Origin: Anaerolineae bacterium UTCFX2
Lineage (GTDB): Bacteria; Chloroflexota; Anaerolineae; Anaerolineales; UBA4823
Assembly (NCBI GenBank): GCA_002050125.1
Contig: MWTA01000038.1
Location: forward strand, 1-64,000
Length of the DNA stretch: 64,000 nucleotides
Direction of reading: 5' to 3'
The notes beneath the pieces were generated by a model. That model saw nothing but the letters and a program-made list of their open reading frames with translations. It did not search any database and was not told the DNA's origin. The position numbers and the translations under genes were made by a program. Position 1 is the first letter of the stretch. Each line of letters begins with the position of its first letter. Of this stretch, positions 17,354-25,810 are shown one piece after another.

Positions 17354-19930
17354 TCAATGGGCGGAAATGATCGGCAGGAAGACCGGGTTGGTGTTCGGTA
17401 TCGTTCCGTAGCTGATCGCCAAAAGCAAGTCGCCGCGCGTGTTATCGTAATAAGAGATCGCCGGGTCGCCAGCCGCAGTCAGATCCAGCGAACAGCTATA
17501 CCCCACGTCTCCAAAGTCATGTACGAGCTGGAATTGCCAGACGCCGCCCGAGTACTGCGCATACCGCAACGCCCCATTGGTAGCATCGTAATAGCACATG
17601 TGGCGCGTGTCGGTTGGGGTGTAAATCTTGAGCGAGGTGTACATCCCCACGTTTCCAGTAGACTGCAAGGTTTCCGTCACCCACGCCGCGCCGTTCCAAT
17701 AGGCATATTTCAAGTCTTTGTTCGTCACATCATAGTAGCTGATATGCGGGTTATCGGCGCTGTCCAACGCAACCGAGCTAAACCAGCCCACGTTGTCCTT
17801 CAGCACCCCGCCATCATCCACCGTCTGAATATTCCAGAAACTGGGCAGTTGGAGGAAGGCAATTTTTAGTTTCTCGCGCTCCGCGTCGTAGTAGCTGATG
17901 TACGGACGGTTGTCGCTGCTGAGGGCAATCGAAGTGAACATTCCAACATCACCCGACCAGTCCAGGGTATCCGTAATCCAGGTGGTTGCTCCCAAGTCTT
18001 TGTGAGCATAGACCAGGTCTTTATGGGTCGCATCGAAATAGCTCGCATGCACGATATTATTTGTCCCAATCGCCATCGAGACGTAGCGTCCCACGTCAAA
18101 GGTGCGGTCGATATATTTGAATTCCCAGCTTGTGCCGAGCGCTCCAAAGATCAGGTCGCCATCCTTTGATCCGTAGGAAGCGATGCGCGGGTTTCCATCC
18201 GGGGCGAGTTGAATCGAGGAATAGTATCCGTTCAAGAAATTGGTCAACGGGTAATATTTTATTCCCATATTTCCGTACTGCCGGGCGTATTTCATCATGC
18301 CGAGCGTCGCGTCGTAATAGCTGATGTTCGGGATCCCGTCGCCGGTCAGCGCCAGCGAGGAGGCAAACCCGACATCGTTGCCGTTGTAATCAACGATATG
18401 GGTTCCCCAGTCAACGCGGTTTCTGTAGTACGTATATTCAAGCTGGCTTCTGGTTGCGTTATAGTGGAAGATCGATGGTCGCAGATTAGTAGGTCGGATG
18501 GCAATCGAGGAGAACTGCCCGACCAGACCCGCCTTTGCGCGCACGGTTTCGAACTCCCAGGTTCCGTTCACTTTCTTGGTCGCCAGCCTCAAATCGCCCG
18601 TCGATTTTCCGGTTTTGTCGATCACCTGATAATAGCTGATGTTGACCCTTTTATTGATCGGTTCGATCGCGATCGAAGTCCACCAGCCGGTAATCCCCGT
18701 ACTGTCGACCACTTCCAGATCCCATTTATTTATGCTCAGGTCGACCAACCTTGCCATTTTGAGTCGACCTTGCGGCTTGTTGTTCGCGTCGGGTGTCCAA
18801 TCCAAATAGCTGATGTAAGGCGTAGCTTTCACGCCGGGGGCTTGATTGTCAAGCAGGGCAATCGAGCACATCGAACCGAGGCGCGGCAGGTTTTTAGTGT
18901 CCCCTTTGTTGCCGTCCACGGTCACCGGGGTCGCCCACTTGCCATTGAAAGCTCTCCAAAAAGCATACTTCAGGTCGTCGTATTTTTCGTCAAAATATGC
19001 GACGTGCAGGTTGCTGCTGGAATCCACCGCGATCGAAGACCACAATCCAACTGCGCCCTGGTCTCGGTAGTCGTCCACAACCTTGATCGTCCAGTTGCTT
19101 CCCCCTCTCCAGGTAGCAACCTTCAGGTTTCTCTCGTACTGGTTCAAGCTCGCATTGATGGTCCGGTCGTCGTAGTAGCTGATGTAAACACCGCTCCCAT
19201 CGACGGCAATCGAGGTGTATTTTCCAACCCCTTCGCTTTCGACTACAATATCCGGGCTGTCGGCTGCGGTTGGTCCCAGCCAGGGCAATTCGAGCGCCCG
19301 CATTTCGTTTGCAAAATCTCGCTCTTCCTCGGGTGCAACCTCTTCTTCCGGTACAACCCCTTCTTCCGGCGTAATTTCAACCGAATTGTCCGGGTTTTCC
19401 CACCCGCTGGTATCCAAGATTAAGGCGCCCGGAGGCGGGTTTGGCACAACGATCGGCGCCTGCCAGACCTGGCTGCTGGTGTACATAAATTTCAACTGCC
19501 CGTTGAGGGCATCGTAATAAGCCGTGTAGCCCTCGATCTTCCCGGTGATCAGATTATTGTAGAACGCCAGGGAGGCGTATTGCCCAACGCCGACGCTATT
19601 ATCCAGCACCTGACTCTCCCACGACCCGGTCGTGCTGTTCAAACAGGCAAAATACAGGTTGTCGCCTCCGTAGACTGCGCAGGGCGTCTCGCCGCGGAAC
19701 GCCAGCGACCGATCGGTCATGTTGGTAAAAAAGCGCGGTCCATCCACGGTGAGCAGTGTCCAGGTGGGCAGCGCATCCGGGGCGCTCAGGTCGTGCGATG
19801 ACGCTGGCTGAAAAGCAGACGGAATCAGCAGCGCCAGCAGCAAACCAACGCGCAGCCACAGGAAATCTGTCCGCCGTCGGCGCGGCTTGCTGCCGTCCGT
19901 CGATGTAATGGTGTCACTTTGACGGTCCAT
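17354..19930 (-). CDS. Large secreted repeat protein with YYD-type repeats and C-terminal FLP motif
   Basis: An 858-residue protein of unknown function. A basic N-terminus and hydrophobic stretch (about residues 24-42) form a Sec signal or anchor. The rest is built from about 13 repeats of 50-70 residues. Each carries a core such as YISYYDAEREKLKIAF, HISYYDVTNKDLKYAY or HASYFDATHKDLVYAH, preceded by a G-x-x-x-S-I/L-A strand. This looks like a beta-propeller. An acidic Glu/Pro insert (about 190-215) interrupts the early repeats. The last residues, NPVFLPIISAH, match the short C-terminal motif seen in other exported proteins here. An AAGGAG Shine-Dalgarno precedes the ATG. Confidence 0.8.
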   Translation of the reverse strand: MDRQSDTITSTDGSKPRRRRTDFLWLRVGLLLALLIPSAFQPASSHDLSAPDALPTWTLLTVDGPRFFTNMTDRSLAFRGETPCAVYGGDNLYFACLNSTTGSWESQVLDNSVGVGQYASLAFYNNLITGKIEGYTAYYDALNGQLKFMYTSSQVWQAPIVVPNPPPGALILDTSGWENPDNSVEITPEEGVVPEEEVAPEEERDFANEMRALELPWLGPTAADSPDIVVESEGVGKYTSIAVDGSGVYISYYDDRTINASLNQYERNLKVATWRGGSNWTIKVVDDYRDQGAVGLWSSIAVDSSSNLHVAYFDEKYDDLKYAFWRAFNGKWATPVTVDGNKGDTKNLPRLGSMCSIALLDNQAPGVKATPYISYLDWTPDANNKPQGRLKMARLVDLSINKWDLEVVDSTGITGWWTSIAIEPINKRVNISYYQVIDKTGKSTGDLRLATKKVNGTWEFETVRAKAGLVGQFSSIAIRPTNLRPSIFHYNATRSQLEYTYYRNRVDWGTHIVDYNGNDVGFASSLALTGDGIPNISYYDATLGMMKYARQYGNMGIKYYPLTNFLNGYYSSIQLAPDGNPRIASYGSKDGDLIFGALGTSWEFKYIDRTFDVGRYVSMAIGTNNIVHASYFDATHKDLVYAHKDLGATTWITDTLDWSGDVGMFTSIALSSDNRPYISYYDAEREKLKIAFLQLPSFWNIQTVDDGGVLKDNVGWFSSVALDSADNPHISYYDVTNKDLKYAYWNGAAWVTETLQSTGNVGMYTSLKIYTPTDTRHMCYYDATNGALRYAQYSGGVWQFQLVHDFGDVGYSCSLDLTAAGDPAISYYDNTRGDLLLAISYGTIPNTNPVFLPIISAH

Positions 19931-19958
19931 TTAACGCTCCTTTTTGCCTATTTTTGAC

Positions 19959-19964
19959 AGTATA
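19959..19964 (-). promoter_or_regulatory. Extended -10 promoter for the large secreted repeat protein
   Basis: On the minus strand TGCTATACT forms an extended -10 element 28 nt before the ATG at 19930, with an AAGGAG Shine-Dalgarno in between. No clear -35 is seen. Confidence 0.45.
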
Positions 19965-19991
19965 GCATAAACTGCGCTTCGAAAAACGCCC

Positions 19992-21251
19992 TCATGGATT
20001 CTCATGCGCGAAGTCCAACGCGTACTGCGCATCCTGATAATTAGGATTTTCGATCAAAGCCTGTTGGAAGTCTTTGACCGCCGCGTTAATATCGCCCCGG
20101 CGGTACATTGCCCAACCATGCCACAACAACGCTTCTTCCGAGTTTGGCGTCACCTTCAAGGCGTAATCCGCCAGCGCCGTCAAGTCGTCCAATTGACCGG
20201 TGTGAAAGTAGGCGATGAACGGGCTAAACTGGTAGCGCAGCATGCGCTGCGGCAGACCCAGTTCGCGCGCCTTGTCGAACGCATCGGTCGCTTCAATATA
20301 GCGCTCAAAGTACGTCAGATTCGAACCCAGATTGAACCAGGCAAACGCGTTCTTGGGGTCGGTTTCGGTTTCTGTCTGGGCGGTTTCGAGCCCCAGTTGG
20401 CGGCTGAAATCCTCGTCCCAGCGTTCCCCCAGGATTTGTTGCACCGTTTCTTCCCGGTCGGGCGGGTAAATCAAAATATACAGCCGGTTGAAGGCTTGCC
20501 AGTCTTTGTTCAACTTATCATAGCTGATGCGCAGGTCGGGTCCGTAAAAGCTGTCCTGACCGATAAAGGTCTGGCTCGCCTCATCGTAGCCCGTCAGGAG
20601 CTGATAGTGCGCCGCCCACAGATCGTCCCCGGTCCAATAGGGATCATCGAAATAAAAGCTTTCCTCGATCATCACCGGCAGCCCGGCGGCGATCAACTGT
20701 TTAAGCAGTTCAAGATCGCCCGCCACCCGGTATTGGGCGTTCAGCCAGCCGGCTTGGGTGCGCACGTAATACGCCAGTTCTTCGACGTTGACATTGCGGT
20801 CTTCGCGGTAAGGTTTGATCACCTGGGTGATCGTGGTTTGATCGCCCTCCCAACCGTAATAGCGCAAGTACATCGTCAGCGCCGCGGGACCGCAGTTGTT
20901 GATGTCCTGTTTTTCCCATTTTGGGGGCGTCAGCGCGATTGCAGCGGGCAGGGCGGTGGGCGTCAACGTCGGGGTTGGCGGCAGCTCCGGAGAAGGCGTA
21001 GGCTGGCGTGTGGCGGTCGCGCCAGGCGTAGGCGAAGCCTGCTCAACCGCCAGAATTTCAGGCGCGGGCAGCGCAGGCAGCGCGGTCGGCAGCGGCTCGA
21101 TCGGATCGAACTTGGTCCGCAGGCTGGTTAACGCGAAATCCACGCGCCAGGATAGCCGGTTGTACACGGGCGGAAGGCGATAAATCAACCCTGCCGCGGC
21201 TGCCAGCAACAGCAGGGCTGCCAATCCGTATACCCAGGTCAGTTTGCGCAT
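19992..21251 (-). CDS. Membrane-anchored C39-like cysteine peptidase with TPR repeats
   Basis: A 419-residue protein. It has an N-terminal anchor (residues 5-25), a Pro/Thr linker (about 55-108), and a papain-like C39 domain with INNCGPAALTMYLRYYG (Cys about 120), AAHYQLLTGYD (His about 215) and IGQDSFYGP (Asp about 233), so the catalytic triad is complete. Two or three TPR-like repeats follow (about 300-415). It probably processes or binds peptides outside the membrane. I chose the ATG at 21251 over the one at 21296 because it begins directly at the anchor and has a -10 box (TAGAAT) 7 nt upstream, which suggests a leaderless mRNA. Confidence 0.8.
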   Translation of the reverse strand: MRKLTWVYGLAALLLLAAAAGLIYRLPPVYNRLSWRVDFALTSLRTKFDPIEPLPTALPALPAPEILAVEQASPTPGATATRQPTPSPELPPTPTLTPTALPAAIALTPPKWEKQDINNCGPAALTMYLRYYGWEGDQTTITQVIKPYREDRNVNVEELAYYVRTQAGWLNAQYRVAGDLELLKQLIAAGLPVMIEESFYFDDPYWTGDDLWAAHYQLLTGYDEASQTFIGQDSFYGPDLRISYDKLNKDWQAFNRLYILIYPPDREETVQQILGERWDEDFSRQLGLETAQTETETDPKNAFAWFNLGSNLTYFERYIEATDAFDKARELGLPQRMLRYQFSPFIAYFHTGQLDDLTALADYALKVTPNSEEALLWHGWAMYRRGDINAAVKDFQQALIENPNYQDAQYALDFAHENP

Positions 21252-21258
21252 GGGCGCA

Positions 21259-21264
21259 ATTCTA
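21259..21264 (-). promoter_or_regulatory. -10 box of a probable leaderless transcript (C39-like peptidase)
   Basis: TAGAAT on the minus strand ends 7 nt before the ATG at 21251, so transcription would start at or next to the start codon. There is no Shine-Dalgarno. Confidence 0.45.
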
Positions 21265-21351
21265 TCATCACCCGTAGGGGCTTTGGTAAAGGGCATGTTA
21301 AGGAATATTTATCTGGTTTTAAGCATGCGTTTTCCACTTCGGACGCGCTTT

Positions 21352-21360
21352 TGTTATAAT
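21352..21360 (+). promoter_or_regulatory. Extended -10 promoter of a probable leaderless miaB transcript
   Basis: TGTTATAAT is an extended -10 element. Only 7 nt separate it from the ATG at 21368, so the mRNA probably begins at the start codon. There is no Shine-Dalgarno. Confidence 0.6.
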
Positions 21361-21367
21361 ATCGGAT

Positions 21368-22729
21368 ATGAAGTATCATATTTGGACCGAAGGCTGTCAG
21401 ATGAACGTCGCCGATTCGATGCGCGTTGCTTCGGCGTTGGAGCATCTCGGCTACCAGTCGACGCAACGGGCGGAAGACGCCCAAATCATCGTCTTAAATA
21501 CCTGCGTGGTTCGCCAGAGCGCTGAAGACAAGGCGTATGGGCGGCTCACCTCGCTGCGCCCGCTCAAAGAAAAACAACCGGAATTGGTGATCAACCTGAT
21601 GGGCTGTCTGGTTGGGGTGAAGGGTCACCAGCGTTTAAAGGAGCGCTTCCCCTTCGTCGATGTCTTCTCGCCGCCGTCGGATCCGGGTCCGCTCATCGCC
21701 CACCTCACCCAGCCGCAAATCCGCTCCGAGGAGGAGCGCCTGACGCAAAAGGTCTTCGCCGCCCTGGATGGCGATCTGCTCATCCCGCTGGATGAGCGGG
21801 GCAGGATGGTTTCAGCCCACGTGCCGGTGGTCATGGGTTGTTCGCACGCCTGCGCGTTCTGCATCATTCCATACCGGCGCGGCATCGAGCGCAGCCGTCC
21901 GGTCAGCGAGATCCTCGCCGAAGTTCACGCCCTGGTTTCACAGGGGGTCAAGGAAATCACCCTTTTGGGTCAGATTGTGGACCGCTACGGCAAGGACTTT
22001 ACAAACGGCTCGAACCTGGCAGGTCTGCTGCGCACTATCCACCCCGTAGATGGTCTGGAACGCATCCGCTTCTTGACCTCGCACCCCAACTGGATGACCC
22101 AGGAACTGCTCGATACCGTGGCGGAATTGCCGAAGGTGATGCCGCACATCGAAGTTCCAGTTCAGGCAGGCGACGATCAGGTGCTGGCGAACATGCAGCG
22201 CGGTTACACCTCCGGCGATTACATCCGCCTGGTCGAGCGCATCCGCCAGTCCATCCCAGACGTTTCGGTTGCCACGGACATCATCGTCGGTTTCCCCGGC
22301 GAAACGGAAGCTCAATTTCAGCGCACCAGCGATCTGCTGGCTGCCCTCGAGCTGGATGTTGCCCATCTGGCGCGCTACTCCCCGCGCCCGGGGACGGTTT
22401 CCGCCAGGCGCATGCCGGACGACGTACCGGAGGAAGAAAAACGGCGCCGTTTCCAGGCGCTCGAGGAGTTGCAGGAAGGGGTTGCCGAGCGCATCAACAG
22501 CCGCTACCTGGGCGAATCCCTGCCGGTTCTGTTCGAAGAAAAAGTCCGCGGGCGCTGGCGCGGCCGCACCCCCACCAATAAGCTGGTTTTCGTCGAGGCG
22601 GACGAGGACCTGCGCGGCCAGGTCCGCCAGGTTCAGATCACCTGGACCGGTCCCTGGTCAATGCAGGCTGCCCTTCCCAAGAAAGCCCTCCCCGTCCAGC
22701 CGGGGAAGCCGCTCCAGATCAACTTCTAA
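21368..22729 (+). CDS. miaB: tRNA-2-methylthio-N6-dimethylallyladenosine synthase
   Basis: A 453-residue radical SAM methylthiotransferase. The N-terminal UPF0004 domain has cysteines in TEGCQMNVADS, VLNTCVVRQSA and LMGCLVG for the auxiliary cluster. The radical SAM core has CSHACAFCIIPYRRG (CxxxCxxC). A TRAM-like domain (about residues 385-450) ends the protein. The QMN and IIPYRRG forms favour MiaB, which adds a methylthio group to A37 of tRNAs reading UNN codons, over RimO, whose gene is separate at 25811. The convergent recO gene ends 28 nt away. Confidence 0.92.
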   Translation: MKYHIWTEGCQMNVADSMRVASALEHLGYQSTQRAEDAQIIVLNTCVVRQSAEDKAYGRLTSLRPLKEKQPELVINLMGCLVGVKGHQRLKERFPFVDVFSPPSDPGPLIAHLTQPQIRSEEERLTQKVFAALDGDLLIPLDERGRMVSAHVPVVMGCSHACAFCIIPYRRGIERSRPVSEILAEVHALVSQGVKEITLLGQIVDRYGKDFTNGSNLAGLLRTIHPVDGLERIRFLTSHPNWMTQELLDTVAELPKVMPHIEVPVQAGDDQVLANMQRGYTSGDYIRLVERIRQSIPDVSVATDIIVGFPGETEAQFQRTSDLLAALELDVAHLARYSPRPGTVSARRMPDDVPEEEKRRRFQALEELQEGVAERINSRYLGESLPVLFEEKVRGRWRGRTPTNKLVFVEADEDLRGQVRQVQITWTGPWSMQAALPKKALPVQPGKPLQINF

Positions 22730-22757
22730 ACCCCGGCGGCAAACCCCGCGGCGCGAC

Positions 22758-23576
22758 CTACGCCTGATCCAGCCCATCTGGCAGGTCGATCAAGCGTTCG
22801 GGCTGGCGCAGCCGGCGCAAAAACGCCGGCGTGTTGAGCCTTTGTTCGAGCAAATAAGTCAGGTAATATTGCAGGATGTTTTCAAGCTCGCGCTGAACCT
22901 CGGTCGTCATGCGGGCTTTTTTGGCGTCAGCGAAGCTGCTCCTCTGAAAATGCCGCATGTACTTCAGCGCGTCTTTTGAGATGGGCTGGGCGCCGCTGGC
23001 GCCTGACCCACAGCGAGGACACAACGCCCCGCCTTCAGCCGCCGAAAAATACTGGTCTTGAGGCTGAATCTCCTCGCCGCACCCCAGGCAGCGAAACAAT
23101 TCGGGGCGGAAGCCAACCAGATCTAACAGGCGCAGCTCGTAATAGCGCGCCACCAGATCGCGGTCCTGTTCATCCGCGAGCCGCCGGAGGCTCTCCACCA
23201 GTAAGCGATAAAGCGCCCGGTTCTCCCCTTCTTCATACGTGAATCGATCCAGCAGTTCCACTATATACGAAGCATAAGTGGTTCCCGCCAGATCCTCGCG
23301 CAGCGTCAGAAAGCCATCCAGCGTATCAGCCTGGGTGATCAGCAGGATGTCGCGCCCTTTTGCGAGCAACAGACTGGTCCGAGTGAACGGCTCGAGATGC
23401 CCGGCTTTGCGCGAACGGATTTTTCGCACTCCTTTCGCAACCGCCCGGATCTTTCCCAACTCGAGCGTGAAAAGCCAGATCAACCGATCGGCTTCGCCCC
23501 AATCGCTGTGGCGCAAGACCACCCCTTCCAGCTTGAGAACCCGCTGACGTTTATCGCGCTGTTCCATCATCGTCAT
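22758..23576 (-). CDS. recO: DNA repair protein RecO
   Basis: A 272-residue RecO. An N-terminal OB fold (about residues 12-90: LEGVVLRHSDWGEADRLIWLF) is followed by a helical domain with a treble-clef zinc site (FRCLGCGEEI and LCPRCGSG). RecO anneals SSB-coated DNA and loads RecA with RecR in the RecFOR pathway. The start at 23576 (ATG ACG ATG ATG) has a TATAAT 6 nt upstream and no Shine-Dalgarno, suggesting leaderless expression. An internal ATG two codons downstream is possible. Confidence 0.93.
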   Translation of the reverse strand: MTMMEQRDKRQRVLKLEGVVLRHSDWGEADRLIWLFTLELGKIRAVAKGVRKIRSRKAGHLEPFTRTSLLLAKGRDILLITQADTLDGFLTLREDLAGTTYASYIVELLDRFTYEEGENRALYRLLVESLRRLADEQDRDLVARYYELRLLDLVGFRPELFRCLGCGEEIQPQDQYFSAAEGGALCPRCGSGASGAQPISKDALKYMRHFQRSSFADAKKARMTTEVQRELENILQYYLTYLLEQRLNTPAFLRRLRQPERLIDLPDGLDQA

Positions 23577-23582
23577 GCGCGG

Positions 23583-23588
23583 ATTATA
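23583..23588 (-). promoter_or_regulatory. -10 box of a probable leaderless recO transcript
   Basis: TATAAT on the minus strand is followed by 6 nt (CCGCGC) and then the recO ATG. No Shine-Dalgarno can fit. Confidence 0.55.
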
Positions 23589-23619
23589 TCAGCTAGGGAT
23601 TAAATGCCCGCGCTTTCAT

Positions 23620-23648
23620 TTGACTGTGCCTGGGGCTTCTGGTAGAAT
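23620..23648 (+). promoter_or_regulatory. Promoter of rplI
   Basis: TTGACT (23620-23625) and TAGAAT (23643-23648) are spaced by 17 nt. The predicted leader is about 55 nt and includes AGAAAGGG before the rplI ATG at 23712. Confidence 0.7.
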
Positions 23649-23711
23649 TGGCAGGCTATGAGCGTGGTACCCTTCGCTCGCAATATCCAAAGAACAGAAA
23701 GGGCTTGACAC

Positions 23712-24302
23712 ATGAAAGTAATGCTGATTAAAGACGTTTATAAGCTTGGCCGCGCCGGGGACATCAAAAAAGTGGCTGACGGGTATGGGCGCAACTTTCT
23801 AATTCCACAGGGTCTGGCGGTTCTGGCGACCGCCGGTGCAGTCGCCCAGGCTGAAAAGATCCGCACGCAGGCGGACGAGAAGCGCGCCGTGCTGAACAAT
23901 GAGCTCAGCGGCGTTTCCGACATTCTCTCCAAACTCGTGTTGGCTTTCCCGGTCAGAGCCGGCGAAACCGGAAAGCTCTACGGCTCGATCACCCCCGCCA
24001 TGATCGCGGACGCAATCAAAGCCGAATCGGGCATCGAGGTGAATCGCCGCCAGTTGGATTTCGAACCGATCCGCAACCTCGGAAAGCACGCGGCTCGGGT
24101 GCGCCTCACCATCGATCTGATCCCCGAAATCGCGGTGATTGTCCACCGCGAAGGCGAAGCAGTCCTGCTGGAACAAGAAGAGGCTTTGGAAGAAGAACTG
24201 CAAGAAGCTCCCGAAACCGCTTCCGAACCTCAACCGGTCGCCGAACCTGTCTCTGCACTGCCGAGCGAAGCGCCGGCTGAAGAGGAGACGGAAGCCGCCT
24301 GA
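23712..24302 (+). CDS. rplI: 50S ribosomal protein L9 with acidic C-terminal tail
   Basis: A 196-residue L9. The N-terminal rRNA-binding domain is plain: [34 protein letters not shown] long helix and the C-terminal domain follow ([14 protein letters not shown]). The usual length is about 148 residues. Here about 48 extra residues form an acidic Glu/Ala/Pro-rich tail (from about 148) that is probably disordered. The gene stands alone behind its own promoter. Confidence 0.95.
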   Translation: MKVMLIKDVYKLGRAGDIKKVADGYGRNFLIPQGLAVLATAGAVAQAEKIRTQADEKRAVLNNELSGVSDILSKLVLAFPVRAGETGKLYGSITPAMIADAIKAESGIEVNRRQLDFEPIRNLGKHAARVRLTIDLIPEIAVIVHREGEAVLLEQEEALEEELQEAPETASEPQPVAEPVSALPSEAPAEEETEAA

Positions 24303-24342
24303 CGGTTAGAAAGAACGAGGGCAGCAATGCCCAGACACCCCG

Positions 24343-24440
24343 CCGGTCTGAAGCGCTGAGAGACAGAAGCGGCTGCCAGCGCAGCCAAACCAGTTCAAAC
24401 CTGTTCTCTTTTGACCAACTCAGACCGGTGCGCTTTTTTT
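24343..24440 (+). terminator. Structured region with U-run between rplI and the RodZ-like gene
   Basis: CCGGTCTG (24343-24350) can pair with CAGACCGG (24421-24428). Inside it GCGCTG (24353-24358) can pair with CAGCGC (24377-24382), or alternatively GGCTG (24371-24375) with CAGCC (24382-24386). Seven T residues (24434-24440) follow. It may be a terminator for rplI or an attenuator for the next gene. The long loop makes this a weak call. Confidence 0.35.
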
Positions 24441-24444
24441 AGGT

Positions 24445-25770
24445 ATGGAAACCAGCATCGGACAGCAGCTCCGCAAGGCGCGCGAAACGCAGGCGCTGAC
24501 CATCGATCAGGCAGCCGCCGCAACGCGCATCCGAGCCCATTATCTGAGCGCAATCGAGCTCGGCGAGTGGGACAAGCTGCCTTCGGTCGTGCAAGCGCGC
24601 GGTTTTGTGCGCGCCTACGCCGACTTCCTCGGGCTGGACGCCGACCTGCTGCTGAACGATCAGTCGGGCAAAGAGCCGCCGAGCGAAAAGCCGGCGGCAA
24701 GCAAGCCAGCGATTGAAAGATCGCCGGCAGAACCAGCCGCGCCAGCCGCCGGGTTAGCCGAACCGGCTCCAGGCGCCGAAGCGTTCAAACAGTCGGAAAG
24801 AATTTTCGCCGAAATCGGTCAGCGGCTGCGCAGCCAACGCGAGTTGTTAGGGTTATCGCTGGACGATGTCGAGCGCCACACCTTTTTGCGCCAGCGCTAT
24901 CTGCGCGCCCTCGAAGAAGGCGACCTGAACGAGCTGCCCTCCCCGGTTCAGGGGCGCGGCATGCTCGATAATTACGCCTCATTCCTGGGGATGAACTCCG
25001 AGGCGCTGCTCCTGCTTTTTGCCGAGGGTTTACAGGCGCAATTAGATGCCCGCCGCGGCATCGACACCGCCGAAACCAAGCCGGAGCCGGTCGTCGAAAC
25101 CCCTTCCAAGCCTTCGCGCCTGCGCGGGCTGCTCGCCCCAGACATCTTAATCGGCGGCTCATTGCTAATCTTTTTGGGCACTTTTATCATCTGGGGCGCA
25201 ATTCGCATCTTCAACCAGGTTACCGCCCAGGATGCCGCCGTGGAAGCGACTCCCACCGCGCCCTCGATCGCCGAAGTCTTGCTCGCCACCTCCACGCCCA
25301 GCGAGACGCCCACCCCCGAGCCGGCTACCCCCACCAGCAAATCAGCGGCGCCGTTGTTTCCCACATTCCCAGCCGCCACCGGCACTGTGTCCGAAGGAGC
25401 GCCGCCGGGAGGAACCTCGCCCGTTCAGGTTTATCTCACGATCAGCCAGCGCGCCTGGATGCGGGTCACCGTGGATGGACAGGTTGAGTTCGAGGGACGC
25501 GTCATCCCTGGCAGCGCCTATCCGTTCGTAGGTCAGCAGCAAGTGGAGGTCCTTACCGGCAACGCAGCCGCTCTGCAGGTCTTTTATAACGGCTTTGATC
25601 TGGGCGCATTGGGCAACGTGGGGCAAATTGTGAACCAGGTCTTCACCGCGCAAGGCATTCTCACTCCGACCCCGACGGTTACGCCGACCTCGGCTGTCGC
25701 GCCGACCCCCGCCGAAACGCCCGCTGCGCCGCCCGCGGGCGAGCCCCCAACCTCTACGGCTGCCCCTTGA
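24445..25770 (+). CDS. RodZ-like membrane protein with two tandem HTH domains
   Basis: A 441-residue protein. Two RodZ-type HTH domains occur: GQQLRKARETQALTIDQAA (about residues 5-23, domain to about 70) and GQRLRSQRELLGLSLDDVE (about 121-139, domain to about 185). An Ala/Pro linker separates them. One transmembrane helix follows (about 233-253), then a Thr/Pro linker (about 260-320), a DUF4115-type beta domain (about 325-400) with VYLTISQRAWMRVTVDG, and a Thr/Pro tail. RodZ links the MreB cytoskeleton to the envelope. The duplicated HTH is unusual, and no mreB is near, so a regulatory role is equally possible. Confidence 0.82.
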   Translation: METSIGQQLRKARETQALTIDQAAAATRIRAHYLSAIELGEWDKLPSVVQARGFVRAYADFLGLDADLLLNDQSGKEPPSEKPAASKPAIERSPAEPAAPAAGLAEPAPGAEAFKQSERIFAEIGQRLRSQRELLGLSLDDVERHTFLRQRYLRALEEGDLNELPSPVQGRGMLDNYASFLGMNSEALLLLFAEGLQAQLDARRGIDTAETKPEPVVETPSKPSRLRGLLAPDILIGGSLLIFLGTFIIWGAIRIFNQVTAQDAAVEATPTAPSIAEVLLATSTPSETPTPEPATPTSKSAAPLFPTFPAATGTVSEGAPPGGTSPVQVYLTISQRAWMRVTVDGQVEFEGRVIPGSAYPFVGQQQVEVLTGNAAALQVFYNGFDLGALGNVGQIVNQVFTAQGILTPTPTVTPTSAVAPTPAETPAAPPAGEPPTSTAAP

Positions 25771-25810
25771 TGCGCTTACCCGTTTATTTATGGATGTTTA
25801 GAGGAAAACC

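Noticed and set aside
18209-19423. 404-codon plus-strand frame inside the repeat-protein gene
   Set aside because: It is a shadow of the minus-strand repeats; its translation has no signal peptide or recognisable domain.
20004-21131. 375-codon plus-strand frame opposite the C39-like peptidase
   Set aside because: The catalytic triad and TPR pattern are on the minus strand; the opposite translation is Arg/Gln-rich without domains.
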